Shown: positions 11,569 to 24,284, counted from the stretch's first letter. The stretch: 64,000 nucleotides of DNA from Cacajao melanocephalus (GCA_963573385.1 CAUYLG010038528.1:59993-123992); one strand, 5' to 3'. Made by a program: numbers and translations. The notes: a model not told the origin generated them from the sequence alone.

Positions 11569-12360
11569 GAGAAAGTATAGTAAAATAAAGATTTAAAAGT
11601 TATAAGGTATCTAGGGACAGATATAATAACATATGTAGGAATTCTGCTAAGAAAATATAAACATTATTGAAGGTTCATTAAAAGACATATGAAATGAGGA
11701 TAAATGAGCATGGATGGGAAAACTCTGAGGAAGAAAATTTTCTATAAACTAATTTAGAAAATCAATGTAATTTAAATAAAAGTTTCACCAGTGTTCTTTA
11801 TGGAACTTGACACACTAATTCCAACATTTATATGCCTGAATAAATGGCTAAAACCACCAAGACATTTGAAAAACAGGAAGATGCCAGATATCAATACTGC
11901 TTTAGTTTATTAAAAACTAGAGAGTATATTATAGCACAAGAATAGAAAAAATGGTCAAGAAAACTGAAAAGGAGGCCTAAACGTAGACTCCAATGTACAA
12001 AAAATTGTAGTATAGGATAGAGAAGGCAAGATACAAACTAGGGGGAAATATTTGCAACATTTAAGCATTAGTATACTTTTTAAAACTTACACGTTTGATT
12101 ATAGACACCATGTCAAAAAAAAAAAGGCTTACACAAATCAATAGAGAAAACAAATAGAAAAGTTCGAAGATGATATTAAAAAGATTATTCACAAAGAAAA
12201 AAACTGAATGGAAAATAAGAAAGAAAAGGTGTTTTAACTACCAAGAAAATAAAAACAAAACACCCATCAGATTGATGAGAATTTAGAGTCTGATAATCAG
12301 TGGGGAAACAGGAACACTTTGACAGATAGGAGAGGAATAAATTAGACCAATCACTGAACA
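11569..12360 (+). mobile_element. Ancient L1M/L1ME ORF2 fragment, C-terminal half
   Basis: Continuation of the L1 interrupted by Tigger1. It reads from the region after the RT active site (11600-11660) through the passage at 11870-12000 to the late ORF2 region near 12300-12360. Heavily diverged, with no open frame. Confidence 0.7.
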
Positions 12361-13750
12361 GAATACAGAAAATGTTTCTCATGCTCCAGATTCTAAGAAA
12401 AGCTACCTGTGTTGAAGCTGAAGAGCCTCTTTGACATTTAATAAATAAGGTTCTATTTCAGGAATTATTCCAATTCCTCCTTTGGTTAAGAAGACAGAGG
12501 AGTAGAGTGAGGAGAGAAAGAACATGAACCTTGGTCTTCCAGGAAATGCAATGTTGTTGATTTTCCCCCTTATTGTCATAAAAGCAAGAGAAGCTGCTTC
12601 CCTGCTCCAAAGCAAAATAAAGGAAGTAAATTCCAAGAAAATCACATAATAATATCAGGGTGCTAGCAAGAAGGGGAAAATGGCATCTCACATCCAAGCT
12701 GGTGGCCTGCTGAGCTGCAGAATTCTCATTCAATCTTAGGATCATTGTAGGAGTGCAAGGGGGTGAAGCATGGTGAAGGAGTTCTTGGGCTATGTTGATA
12801 TATATTCCCTGGAGTTTGAGGGCATACATGATTAACGAGACTATTCTCTGCTCCTCACCTGAGTATTTCTGAAGGAGGGAGGCTTGATAGAGTAGCTGCA
12901 ATAGAAGGGCAGGTAGGCACCATAATACAGTATACCTGGAAATAAAAGGATCAGGACAAACCCATACTTATGCTTCTCTGAAATTGCATTCAAGCAACTC
13001 AGTGGTCCCAACAGCAATGTGCATTACAGAACAGAGCTTAGAGAAAGGAGATAGGGCCAACTAAGCAAGATGTTCTCTTTGAAAGGGATTTGGGAATATG
13101 GACAACTAGCTGGATTGAAGGTAGTCATGGCTACCTCTCTGAAAGGGTTCTGGATGACAATGGGGCTGTGTAAACTGCACACCAATCAAAAAAAAAAAAC
13201 GTTTACTTTTTATGTGCTTAACACCCCGCAAATAAAGGCAACAAGCAGCAGGAAGAATTACAGTAACTCAGTGAAACAAACTCCTCAACTACCTGAAGAA
13301 GACCAGTTATGTGAGATCTCTGCTTTCATCCATCCTATTTGTCCTATCCTCAAAGATGGAGATACAGAGCCAGAGATAGGAAATTTTACAAAGGTAGATC
13401 ATGCCCTGACCACTTCCACCTTGCCACTAAGATGTTAAGAGTAAAATAGCAGATCATGCTGCCCTCTTGTCTACAAGTCCCTAGAGCCATATTTATTCAC
13501 TTTAATGGGGAGTAGGATAATTCTGAACAGGACGTGATATTGAAGCCTTAACTGGCATAAAATAAGTTGTAATTATTGAAATTAACTGAAAAGTTGTAAG
13601 ATCTACCCACAATACCATTAAGAAATATACTACCTAGTGAAAAAAAGGATTCAAAAGAACAGAGCTGCAAATCTTGATTTGAAAAAAAAAAAGTTTGTAG
13701 CTGTCCAAGTTGTTATCCATTCAACAAAACAATTACAACTGCCACAAAAG
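12361..13750. other. Unidentified 1.4-kb insertion in an ancient L1
   Basis: L1ME ORF2 sequence stops at about 12360 and resumes in register at about 13750, so the intervening 1.39 kb looks inserted. I do not recognise it. It has a 147-codon frame on the - strand (12458-12901), an 80-codon - frame (12403-12645) and a 122-codon + frame (13070-13438). Composition is less AT-rich than its surroundings. A-runs lie at 13189-13200 and 13681-13691. No LTR termini or clear target-site duplication were found by eye. Candidates are an LTR element, a retrotransposed pseudogene, or L1 expansion by rearrangement. Confidence 0.45.
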
Positions 13751-14250
13751 GAAATTTGTCAGTATTTAGCAAAGTAGCCAATGGGCATATGCAACCCTAG
13801 ATAGGCTTTTCCACAAGTGCAGAAGGAGACACGAATGTTTATTGCATCAACATTTACTAAATATTGAAAATTTGAAAATAATCTAAATGTTCATGAGAAA
13901 GAGATGAATAGTACATTGTGATGCATTAAATGCTTCAGTACAGTTGATACGGCTTTAAAATATGCTTAGTGAAAAAAACAAGTTGTAAAAAATACATCAA
14001 TATTTGAAACCAGTGACATAAATTGTAAAAAATAAAGAGAATAACAACTTCACATTTGTTTTGGACATATCTGTAGGCAACAAAAGCAGAATAAATACAA
14101 ACTAGTTCTATAGTAACATCACAGTTATTGTTCCAGACAAAGAAGCAGACACTGTGGAAGAAAGGCAGGGACCTCAACTTCTATTTTCACCATTAAAAAA
14201 TAAAAATGATCTGAAACGAGCATGACAAAATGTCAACATATTTTAAAATT
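13751..14250 (+). mobile_element. L1ME-type 3' end
   Basis: Resumption of the old L1. 13751-13900 is the last part of ORF2 and 13900-14040 the start of the 3' UTR, recognisable from its block order (for example the run near 13840-13990). The end is not sharply defined and there is no clear poly-A tail. Confidence 0.7.
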
Positions 14251-15618
14251 TGGAAATATACAAAATTTTGTATAATTATGTGTCAAATCTTGTAACTGAT
14301 ATTGCCTCCCCAAACCCTGTTCCACAGCCCTTTTCTCCTGTGTGGTTCCACTTTCCTCAAAGGTGCCAATTGGGGTGTCCTTTCTCACCATTGCTTTCCA
14401 AAAGCAATCCAATATCTGCCATTGGTATTTAGTGTAAATCAAAGTAGTTTATTACTCTCAGAGCTATTATATAATCATTGAATCTATATTCATGTGTACT
14501 TTTAAAACATTACAAATATCAGAGAACAGGTGGTTGCATCTTTTTAATTGCAGTGTTGTTTTCTGAAAAAGTGCTTTTCCCCACGCTCCTGAAATCACAT
14601 CTGCTAAGCAACATTTTCTATGCCTGTGTGCAATTCAAGGCCAGCTCAATGGAAAGTAATTAACTTGAGTATTGTTTTAGTATTAAATTAATGTGAGAAA
14701 CTTGAATAGAGAGATACTGGTATTCATGGCATCATATAGACCTTCATAAATGCATGTCTCAGTTCCCTAGATTAATAGGGTGAGCAAACACATGAAAAAT
14801 CTCAGCTTTACTTAGAGAGTGTTGCAGAGGCTATAGGCTACCTCTGTGTGCTGTGCAAGCTACTGGGCAGGATATAAATGATTGGCTGTTATGCATACAG
14901 GCAAACTACCATTGGCTGGAACAAAAAGCTCAATAACTTCCCTATTTGGACTGAATTTAGATTTTTATCTCAGTTTGTTTTAAGTAACGTTTCATATAAT
15001 TCGAGATTCTTTTAATGAAGACAAACATTTCTGTAATATAATAAGCAGTTTATCCACTGGCAAATTCACTGGAACCCTCCCAGATGCAAATTCTTTTGGA
15101 AACTGCTTCATGAGTGTTCTCACTGCCAATATGGCTATAGAAAAAAAATTCTTTTTAAGAAAACTTGATATGATCACCCCAAATAATACAACATAACATT
15201 AAATGCCCGTCATTCTTAAAATGTAGCAAAATATACTTGATTGAAGCTCACCACTTGCCATTCCCAAAGCTATAAGGAAGAAGCTGACTACAAAATGAAT
15301 TAGAAATTAAGGAAAATATTCTATGTTAATGCAGTAGTAAAGGCAGATAAATGACAATTTATTATGTTGATTTTTGAAATGAAATATATGTATAGATTAT
15401 TGGTTAGGTATAAATATGGATATTTATTAAGATTCAATTTTTCCAAGTTTAGAAAAAAGAATTTTAAAAAGAAAGATGTATAGCATATCCTCAAATCTAA
15501 GATCTTTACAAATGTCACAGGAAATTAGTAAATTTGATAGGTCTTTACAAGTATAATAAGAAATTTTAATACAAAATTACAATTTGGTATTGTACTTTAT
15601 GAGGTAGCTGGAATAGTG
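14251..15618. other. Unassigned intergenic sequence
   Basis: AT-rich, no gene-like frame above 70 codons, no repeat I can name. It is the first sizeable candidate for unique DNA in the window. Confidence 0.4.
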
Positions 15619-15619
15619 A

Positions 15620-15943
15620 AAAGGAAACAACGGGCTGGACAAGGTGACTTACTCCTGTAATCTCAGCACTTTGGGAGCCTGGGGAGGGTGGATCACTTGA
15701 GGCCAGGAGTTTGAGACCAGCCTGGCAACATGATGAAACCCTGTCTCTATTAAAAATGCAAAAATTAGCAGGACATAGTGGCACGTGCACCTGTAATCCC
15801 AACTCTTCCGGAGGCTGAGGCACGAGAGTTGTTTGAACCCAGGAGGCGGAGGTTACAGTGAACCGAGATTGCACCACTGCACTCCATCCTGGGCGACAGA
15901 GCAAGACTCCATCTCAAACAACAACGACAACAAAGGAAACAAC
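15620..15943 (+). mobile_element. Alu, full length, with 12-bp target-site duplication
   Basis: Both monomers in sense orientation from 15632, ending in a short CAA/CAACGA-interrupted tail. AAAGGAAACAAC flanks it exactly at 15620-15631 and 15932-15943. Numerous substitutions relative to the young Alu subfamilies suggest AluS or AluJ age. Confidence 0.96.
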
Positions 15944-16440
15944 ATTCTGAACACATTTATGCTTGGTTTATCAATGTTTAAGACTACAAAATGAAAGCTA
16001 ATACATAACGTTTTGAGTTCTTTATATAATTAACTTTAAAACTTACGAAATGCTTGGTACAGAAATGTTAATATTTCCTCTCCCTAGCCTTGGGAAATTT
16101 GGTTAGAAAAGATGACAATTGGAAAAGTAACAGAAATAAAACCTTTGATAATATCAGTTAAAATCATAATCTTTATGTAAATCACAATCTTCACGTAAAA
16201 TGGTAATCTCTAATCATTAGCTCATTGTTTACTGAGCTGATGCTTCTCTTAGGAGACTGAAATAGTTCTGTTTAGATAAGACCAGTCATTTCCTTAATGC
16301 AGGCCAGTTTTATTTAATGATTAAATCTTGTTTCGTATTGTTATGCTTTTTTCATTTTGTTCAAGAACGCAACTGCACTATAGTCTGATGCATTCAGGAA
16401 GAAGCAAAACAAAATTTTTGAAATTTACTCTTTTAGTCAG
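15944..16440. other. Unassigned intergenic sequence
   Basis: No gene-like frame and no repeat recognised. Confidence 0.4.
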
Positions 16441-16560
16441 TTAACCAATTTTATTAAGGGCAGGCACTCAAATTATGTGCTAAGAATTGGAGATACAACA
16501 TGGATACTGCCCTGAGAGAGAACTTGGTATGTATGGAGTTCAACAATTGCAAAGGAAGAA
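16441..16560 (-). mobile_element. L2 LINE 3' fragment
   Basis: Reverse complement of the L2 3' end: the passage at 16460-16510 (TTAAGGGCAGGCACTCAAAT and the following) corresponds to the conserved end of L2. Diverged, and short. Confidence 0.6.
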
Positions 16561-16764
16561 ACACCATCTGATACTATTTCCAGCATCTGATATATTTTAA
16601 TGTGTAGCTTCATTTAACCTGAAAAAGAATCTAATAAAAAATATCTTTAAGCTTCTCCATGTAACAATATCAGATTTGGTATAATGTTACTATATTATAT
16701 CCTCTATGAGATTATTTGTGCAATGCATTGCAATAGATATTGAGTGGTATGATTATTCAGCATC

Positions 16765-16872
16765 TTCAACCTCAGTTTTCTGGCCTATGAAAGAAGTAGC
16801 TAACAGTATCTAGTTGGTGGTGTTGGGAGGGCTAAATGAGATTACACATATCAGCTTACCTTTGCTTTAGAT
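16765..16872 (+). mobile_element. MIR SINE fragment
   Basis: Sense MIR core: the CTCAGTTTTCTGGCC block at 16771-16785 is followed by the region that ends near 16860 with GAGATTACACATATCAGC. Diverged. Confidence 0.65.
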
Positions 16873-17310
16873 CTCAGTAGAAAAATATTTCCAGCATTTT
16901 CTAGAAAGGGTTTACATGCTCATAGTTAAACCAATCACCATCAAGAGGAAGAGGATTATTCAGGTTTTAACTTTGATCTACGGGAGGAAAGGCAGAAACA
17001 CAAATAAATCTGGCTTTACCAGGAAGGCCGAAAAGAGGAATGGATGTTGCAGGCCACCATTTGTGTGTGCCAGAGCAGTGATGACATTTTCATCAAATGG
17101 GCATATGGTGAGGGTTAGAGAAATCAAACCTAGAAAGGATACTTTGACCAAAGATCTCCTAGAACGTGAATTTATTTAAGTAGGCAGGTAGTTAGGTAGA
17201 TACAATTATAAGAGCAGGTGACATAGAGCCCCTGTTGTAAGTCTGAAATTCAGTAACAAGGCTTGGGAAAATTGGTGAAAACACAGTTCCACCCTTCTAG
17301 AAATTAAGAT
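16873..17310. other. Unassigned sequence
   Basis: Contains a chance 87-codon + frame (16916-17179) with no recognisable domain. No repeat named. Confidence 0.35.
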
Positions 17311-17311
17311 A

Positions 17312-18097
17312 GCTTTAAAGTAATTTATAGATTCAATGCTATTCCTATTAAACTAACAACATCATTTTTCAAAGAATTTAAAAAATTACTCTAAAATTTA
17401 TATGAAATCAAATAAAAGCCCCCCCAAAAATTCCAAAGCAATCATAAGCAAAAAGAAAAAGCTGGAGGCATCACATTATCTGACTTCAGACTATACAAGT
17501 CTACAGTAACCAAAACAGCATGGTACTACTGGCAGGAAAAATAGACACATAGACCAATGAAACAGAATAGAAAACCCAGAAATAAAGTCCCATACCTACA
17601 ACCATCTGATCTTTGGCAAAGTTGATAAAAATAAACAATAGAGAAGACTCCCTATTCAATAAATGGTGCTGGGAAACTGGCTATCCATATGCAGAAGAAT
17701 GAAAACTGGTGATGGGTAACTCCTATTACCATGTTCTGGTGATAGAATACATTTATCTGTCACCATATATAAAAATTAACTCTAGATGGATTAAAGACTC
17801 AAATGTAAAACCTCAAACTATAAAAGTCCTAGAAGAAATTTTAGGAAATATTTTCTCAATAATGGCTTTGGCAAGGAATTTTTGGCTAAATCCTCAAAAG
17901 CAATTATAACAAAAACAAAAGTTGACACATAGATTCTAATTAAAGTAATGGGTTTTTGCACAGCAAAAGAAACTATCGAGGAAGTAAACAAACAAGGTAT
18001 AGAATGGGAGAAAATGTTAGACCTACACATCTGACGAAAGTCTAATATCCAAACTCTATAAAAAACTTAAAGAAATTAACAAGCAAAAAACAACCCA
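17312..18097 (+). mobile_element. L1 ORF2 fragment, truncated at both ends
   Basis: Sense ORF2, from the region after the RT fingers to near the end of the coding sequence, L1PB/L1MA type. The sequence breaks off at 18097 without the 3' UTR and meets a short antisense L1 piece. Several in-frame stops. Confidence 0.85.
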
Positions 18098-18150
18098 TAT
18101 GAATAGCCCATTTTCCCAGCACCATTTATTGAAGACTGTCCTTTCATACC
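18098..18150 (-). mobile_element. Short antisense L1 ORF2 piece
   Basis: About 50 bp matching the antisense of ORF2 (the region encoding NKWCWENWL), placed head to head with the sense fragment before it. It looks like the scar of an inversion. Confidence 0.65.
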
Positions 18151-18415
18151 ATGCATATGTTTCCTGGAGTAGGCAAATTTGTATAGAGTGGAAGTAGACT
18201 GGTGATTTCCAAGGGCTGAGGAAAAAGAAATATGTGGAGTTATTTTTTAATGGATACAGTTTTACAAGATAAAAAGAGTTATGGAGTTGGGTGGTGGTGA
18301 TAGTTGCACAATAATGTAAACATACTTACATCACTAAAATAAGCATTTAAAAAAGCTATTTTGGTAAATTTTATGCTATGCATATTTTACCACAATTAAA
18401 AACTTTTTATGGAAA
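18151..18415 (+). mobile_element. L1M-type 3' UTR fragment
   Basis: The block order at 18160-18410 (ATAGAGTGGAAGTAGACTGG, then the GTGGTGGTGATAGTTGCACA block at about 18290-18310, then a terminal A-rich end) is that of the L1M 3' UTR. Diverged, + strand. Confidence 0.7.
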
Positions 18416-18419
18416 AAAA

Positions 18420-20197
18420 TGCTGTTTCAATATTTCCCAGCTCTTCAAATTTCCAATCAAATTAAATACATAAAGATTGGGCAGTTTCCAGAAAAATTCA
18501 GCAAAAGAAAGAAACGAAGCTCATCCAAATTGAAAAGGAGGTTAAACTGTCCATTTGTAGATGACATGATCATATGTAGTATACAGAAAACCCTAAGAAC
18601 TTCAAGAAAAAAATGATTAAAACTAATAAATAAATTCAGTAAAAATACAGGCTATAAAATCAAAATACAAAAATCAGTAGTGTTTCTACATGCCAATAGC
18701 AAACTATCTGAAAAAAATCAATAAAGTGATCCTATTTATAATAGCTACAAAAAGTTATATACCTAGAAATAAATTGGATGAAGGAAGTAAAAGGTCTAGG
18801 CAATAAAATTATAAAACACTGATGAAATAAATTGAAGATCACACAAATAAATGGAAAGATATCTTATGTTCATGAATTGGAAGAATATTGTTAAATATTC
18901 ATATTTCCCAACGTGATTTACATATTCAGTGTAATCTCTATCAAAATATCAATGACATCTTCATAGAAATAGAAAAATCCTCCCAAAATTCATATGGAAA
19001 AATACCAGATCCTGAATAGCTAAAGTAATCTTGAAAAAAAAAAAAGCTTGGGGCATCATACTACCAGACCTCAAAACATTCTACAAAACTATAGTAACCA
19101 AAACAGCATGATGTTGGCATAAAAATAGGCACATAAAACAAAATAGAGAACACAGAAATAAATCCACACACTTCACAACCACATTTTTTTATAAAGGTGC
19201 CAAACATTGGGGAAAGTACAGTCTTCAATAAATGGTGCTGGGAAAGCTGGATATTTATATGCAGAAAAATAAAACTAGGTCCCTATATCTTACTGTATGT
19301 AAAACCCAACTAAAAATGAATTAAAAGTGTAAATGTAAGGCCCAATACTATTAAACTACTAGGAGAAAAACAAAGCAAAACAAAAGGAAAACGCTTCATT
19401 GCATTGGTCTAAGCAAGGACATTTTTGGATAAGAAGTCAAAAGCATAGGCAACCAAAGCAAAAATAGACAAATGGGATGACATCTAAATAAAAGCTTCTG
19501 CACAACAAAGGAAATAATCAACACAGTAAAGAGACAACCCACAGAATGGGAGAAAATATTTTCAAACTATGCATCTGGCAAAGAGTTAATATCCAGAATA
19601 TAAATGAACTCAAAAAAGCAAATAAATTGATTTGTGATCAAAAGCAAATAAATTTATTTATTTATTTCCTTCTGGAGCCAAAGGACCTGAACAGATATTT
19701 ATAAAGAAGATATATAGATAGATATTTATTTATTTGTTCAGTGTCCAAAGGACCTGAACAGGTATTCATAAAGAAGACATATAGATAGATGGCCAATAGG
19801 TACATGAGAATATGCTTGACATCACAATCATCAAGGAAATACAAACCAAAACTGCAATGAAACATCACCTCATCCCAACTAGAATGAACATTAGCAAAAA
19901 GCCAAAAAATAACAAATGTTGGCATGGAAGTGGAAACTGTTGTACACTGTTGGTAGAAATATAAATTGGTACAGCCATTATGGAAAAAACAGTGTTGAGT
20001 TTCCTCAAAAAATTAAAAACAGAAATATCATACGATCCAGCAATTCCTCTCCTGGTTGTTTAAACAAAGGAAATAAAATCAATATGTTGAAAAGATAGGT
20101 GCATGCCCATAAACACGCAACATTATTTACAATAGTCACAATAGGGAATTTACCTAAGTGTCCATCAACAAACAAATGGATAAAGAAAATGTGTACA
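18420..20197 (+). mobile_element. L1MA/L1MB-type ORF2 fragment
   Basis: Sense ORF2 from just before the catalytic FADD-type motif (FVDDMIICSIQKT, the first residue of the motif region mutated) to the last third of the protein, with stops in every frame. An internal tandem duplication lies at 19657-19790. It stops at about 20197, where a younger L1 sequence begins. Confidence 0.85.
19657..19790 (+). repeat. Imperfect tandem duplication, 67-bp period
   Basis: CCAAAGGACCTGAACAG starts at 19678 and again at 19745. About 46 bp are nearly identical, flanked on the left of each copy by ATTTATTTATTT. The duplication lies in ORF2 sequence that is single-copy in L1. Confidence 0.85.
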
Positions 20198-20968
20198 ACA
20201 ACAGGCAAGCCAAGAGCCAAATCATGGATAAACTTCCATTCACAATTGCTACAAAATGAATAAAATACCTAGGAATACAGCTAGCAAGGGAAGTGAAGGG
20301 CCTCTTCAAGGAGAACTACAAACCACTTCTCAAAGAAATCAGAAATGACAAAAACAAATGGAAAAACATTCCATGCTCATGGATAGGAAGTATTAACATC
20401 ATGAAAATGGTCATACTGCCCAAAACAATTTATAAATTCAGTGCTATTCCCATTAAACTACCATTGACATTCTTCACAAATTTGAAAAAAACTATTTTAA
20501 AATTCATATGAAACCAAAAAGCACCCAAATAACCAAAATAATCCTAACCAAAAAGAACAAAGCTGGAGGCATCACACTACCCAACTTCAAACTATACTAC
20601 AAGGCTACAGTAACCAAAACAGCATGGTACTGGTAGAAAAACAGACACATAGACCAATGGAACAGAATAGAGAAGTCAGAAATAAGACTGCACACCTACA
20701 ACCATCTGATCTTTGACAAACGTGATGAAAACAAGCAATGGGTAAAGCATTCTCTATTTAACAAATGGTGCTTGGAGAACTGGTTAGCCATATGCAGAAA
20801 ATTGAATCTAGACTCTTTGCTTACACAATATACAGAAATCAACTCAAGATGAATTAAAGACTTAAATATAAAACTATAAAAATTCTAGAAGAAAATCTAG
20901 GCAATACCATTCAAAACATAGGCACGGGCAAAGATTTCATGACAAAGACACAAAAAGCAATGCAACAA
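20198..20968 (+). mobile_element. L1PB-like ORF2 fragment without 3' end
   Basis: A better preserved L1 than its neighbour, covering the middle of ORF2 from the passage before [17 protein letters not shown] (near 20370-20425) to the segment around 20965. It has neither a 5' part nor a 3' UTR nor a poly-A tail. An A-rich motif (CAAAA)n follows at about 21020-21042. Confidence 0.85.
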
Positions 20969-23900
20969 AAGCAGTGGAAAAATATTTAAAGAGCCCAGAC
21001 CCATTTTCACTGAGTAATAAAAAACAAAACAAAACAAAACACTGAACTTGAGGCTGAGAGGCATTAAATCAATAACATTTCACTTACTCAAATCTAGTTC
21101 ACACGGCTATTTTGATGTTTGCACAGTGTTCTTCTAACTGATTAATTCGAGGCCCTGGCTTTTTCTTCTTCGTGGTTTTTCCATCTTTTACATGCAGTGT
21201 GTTTAATGTCACAGCATTTGGCTATATCAATTTGGTCAAATGAGAAAGAATATAGAGAATTTTGTGAGAAAGGTTTCTATGGGCAAGGTCTGGAGGTAGC
21301 ACCTATCATTTCTGCTTACACTCCTTTGGCAATTAATCAGTCATATGGTCACACCTAACTGTAAGACAAACTAAGAAATATAGTGTAGCTGGTTCCAAGG
21401 AGAAAGAAGAAATGATCTGTGACTAGTTAGCTCATCTCTATTATAGTTATTTCTCCTAATTTATTGTTGTATTAGTTCTGGCAGCAATGCATCCTACCCC
21501 TGGCCTGGGTGATGATAATATATGTGTGTAATATCCCTAGATGTCAACTGAGATCTGATGATGCTGTTAATATATGCCTAAATGCCAGGTAGGGTCCTTC
21601 TGATCATTGAATTTCTAATAAAATCTACCCAAATCCCTTAACATCCCAGAAAAATCCTGAAAATTCCCAGGGTCTTATATTTTCATGGTGTTCTCCCTGC
21701 CCAATTCCTGCTTTTACGCATGCTCTTGCCATTTGTCAGTGCTTTAATACAGATATGAACCCAGATCTTTCATGGATTTCCACTGAAAATACTCTTTTAA
21801 ACACTGCATTTGTGGGCAAAAATGACTTTCCTAAAAACTTGAGAATGACAGAGGAAGTTTAAATTATAGCAATAGGAGCAACTTCACAGTAAATAGCAAG
21901 CAGCCTCAAGTCCTTTAGAACCTAATTCTGGGACATTTCTCAAGCCCTTCACCTCATCTTGCTTCCTTCCTCACATCATCTCACTGTTTCCTTTCTCCCT
22001 AGACTCTCTTTACCTCTCAAAAGAAAAAAAGAAGTTCCCCATATTTTGTCATGCAGAACAATAACCATTTTTATTTAATGGTTCCTTATTTTCCTGCTGA
22101 CACCAGTGTTCTTGCAGGCCTTATCTTCCACCTCCAAGGAGTTTATATGCATCTTATGAGAAATTCATGTATGGGCTATAAAGCTAAAATTTTCACATTA
22201 TTTTGTATGAAGACAAAATGACTTGAATACTAACCACAAATATTAAGTGGCTTCCACTAAATCAGCATTCTCAATGTGTATCCTGTGCCCCAATCACGTG
22301 AGTAAATTTGTAGACCAAAAAGAGTGTGATCCATGATAAAGACATTTTGAGAAGCCTGGCATACTCTATTCCCCTATCAGAAATTCATAATGCCATTAAA
22401 CACATTGAAAACTGTAGGATGTTTTGCACTAAAAAATCTGTTTAGCTCTGATAGTGGCTAATTCAGTTGATGACATAACCTTTTCTTCACAAAATGTCTT
22501 GTGCAGAATACAGTTTAGGAAATTCTGGGCTAGATAATTTCTAAGGTCCCTTCTAGTTGTGATGTTCTGAAATGTTAAACTCATAAGCACCTATATGATC
22601 AATGAGGAAACAACTGTGAGAAAATCAGTCCAATGGCATGGCCAGAATCGGTGCTTTCATGGCCAGAGTTGGAGCTTTCTTACTATAAGAGTCCTCTCAG
22701 ATGACAACTGCCTCCACCCAGAGTTTTAAGTCATCTGATTATTCTAAGAATGTGAGGCAAAGACCTTCAGAAACTAAGCAGCAATAAACGAACAAACAAA
22801 TAAACAAAAAAGACAAGGCATTTCCAAGTTGAAATGGAAAGCTTCCTATATCGTACCTCCACTTTCATCTTCACCAAGCCTGCTGAGACAGGGCTTTGCT
22901 ACCTGAAAAATGTGTCCTTTCTTTTTCCTCTTTGTATTCATTCACTCTGGGATTGCCATGTTCTCTTGAGATGAGTTGCTTCCACTGCCCTCACTCTGCC
23001 CTGACACCCTGCAATACTCCACCTTTCATAAATCCTCATCTTCACATTTGATACTTTTGACCAACGGTGTGCTTGGTTATAGCCAAATTTTACAGCAAGT
23101 CAGCAGTCTAGACAATAGATGACTTTTACCGCTCCTTCTAACCTTGGCACTATGAAATAGTTTGATTTTTCTTCTAGTAGAACATATTGACTAGCAAATT
23201 AAAGAAAAAACATTTTAAATGAGAAACACTATTAGATAGCACAATACATTTTTGAATATTGTCACCAAGGCACAGGTCCACATGTTTCATTTTAAAGTGT
23301 CTTGAAAAATAAAAAGAATAATATAAATATAGTAAATCATTAGTGTTTCTTGTCACTTTCTATGAAGAACTATTACTGCTTTACTTGGATATTTCAGATG
23401 TTGAAATAAATGTATGCTGAAGTCTCATTCTATCTCCACTCAGATAAATAAATTCTGACTGATACAAATTTCTTTAGAAAACATAAGCTTCGATGCACTG
23501 ATTAATTTGTTTTGTGAATTCCAATACAATGTCCTAACCAGTGCACATGTGAGAAAATAAGTTGTTCTTTACTGTAAGGATCATAAATCCCTTTAAAAAT
23601 GTGATTCAAGAGAACCCTTTCTACAGAGGGAAAATGTACTCTGCCAGTTAAGATATAACTTGACAATGAAAAAAAGAAAGCCAGACTAGTTACTTGAGCA
23701 AAGTAGGAGATTTTTTTTCCCCAGGGTTAAGCAACATAGGACTGGTTATAGTAGCAGTTCCACAATACAAGCAGACCTGTGGTCTTTCACTTTTCTGCTT
23801 AGCCATCTTACTCAAGACATATGCTCCACTTCCAACATGAATCTGTATATCAAACAGGGAAAAAAGAAAGGATAGAGGGCAAAAGCTTTCTTCAGTTGAG

Positions 23901-24280
23901 TCAATTCCTCTTATACAGTAACTTCTGCCTACATTCTACTGGCCAGAATGTGTCACATGGGTAGTCCTAGCTGCAAGAGAGGCTGAGAAATGTGAATTTC
24001 TAGTGGGGTGCATTGCTTCCCTCAAACAAAATGCAACAGTGTCTGCCACATGTTCATACACAAAACATGAAACTCCTTTAGAACGATTTCAAGTTAAGAA
24101 TCATTGATTTAAAGGCAATGCACATGTAGGGCAACAAGTGATATTTTATTTATTAAAACTGTTTGTGGTCTATATATTGAAAATTCATGTTTCAACATCC
24201 AAAGTGGTAAGACAATTGCTGTATATAAATAACCTAATGTAGCAACTCTTGAAGGCCTCAGTTTCTATTAGATACATCAT
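20969..24280. other. Mostly unassigned; two diverged copies of one old repeat
   Basis: No gene-like frame. At about 21290-21390 and about 23915-24010, both on the + strand, there are diverged copies of the same interspersed repeat (shared order: CATTGGC-like block, CACATGG-like block, an AACTGCAAG-like block, then AAATGTAG-like). I cannot name it. The rest, including 21450-23650, shows nothing recognisable apart from an A-rich run at 22785-22815. Confidence 0.35.
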
Positions 24281-24284
24281 TTGT

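Noticed and set aside
12458..12901. 147-codon antisense frame as a host gene
   Set aside because: No domain, start context or splice structure that I can support. It is kept only as part of the unidentified insertion.
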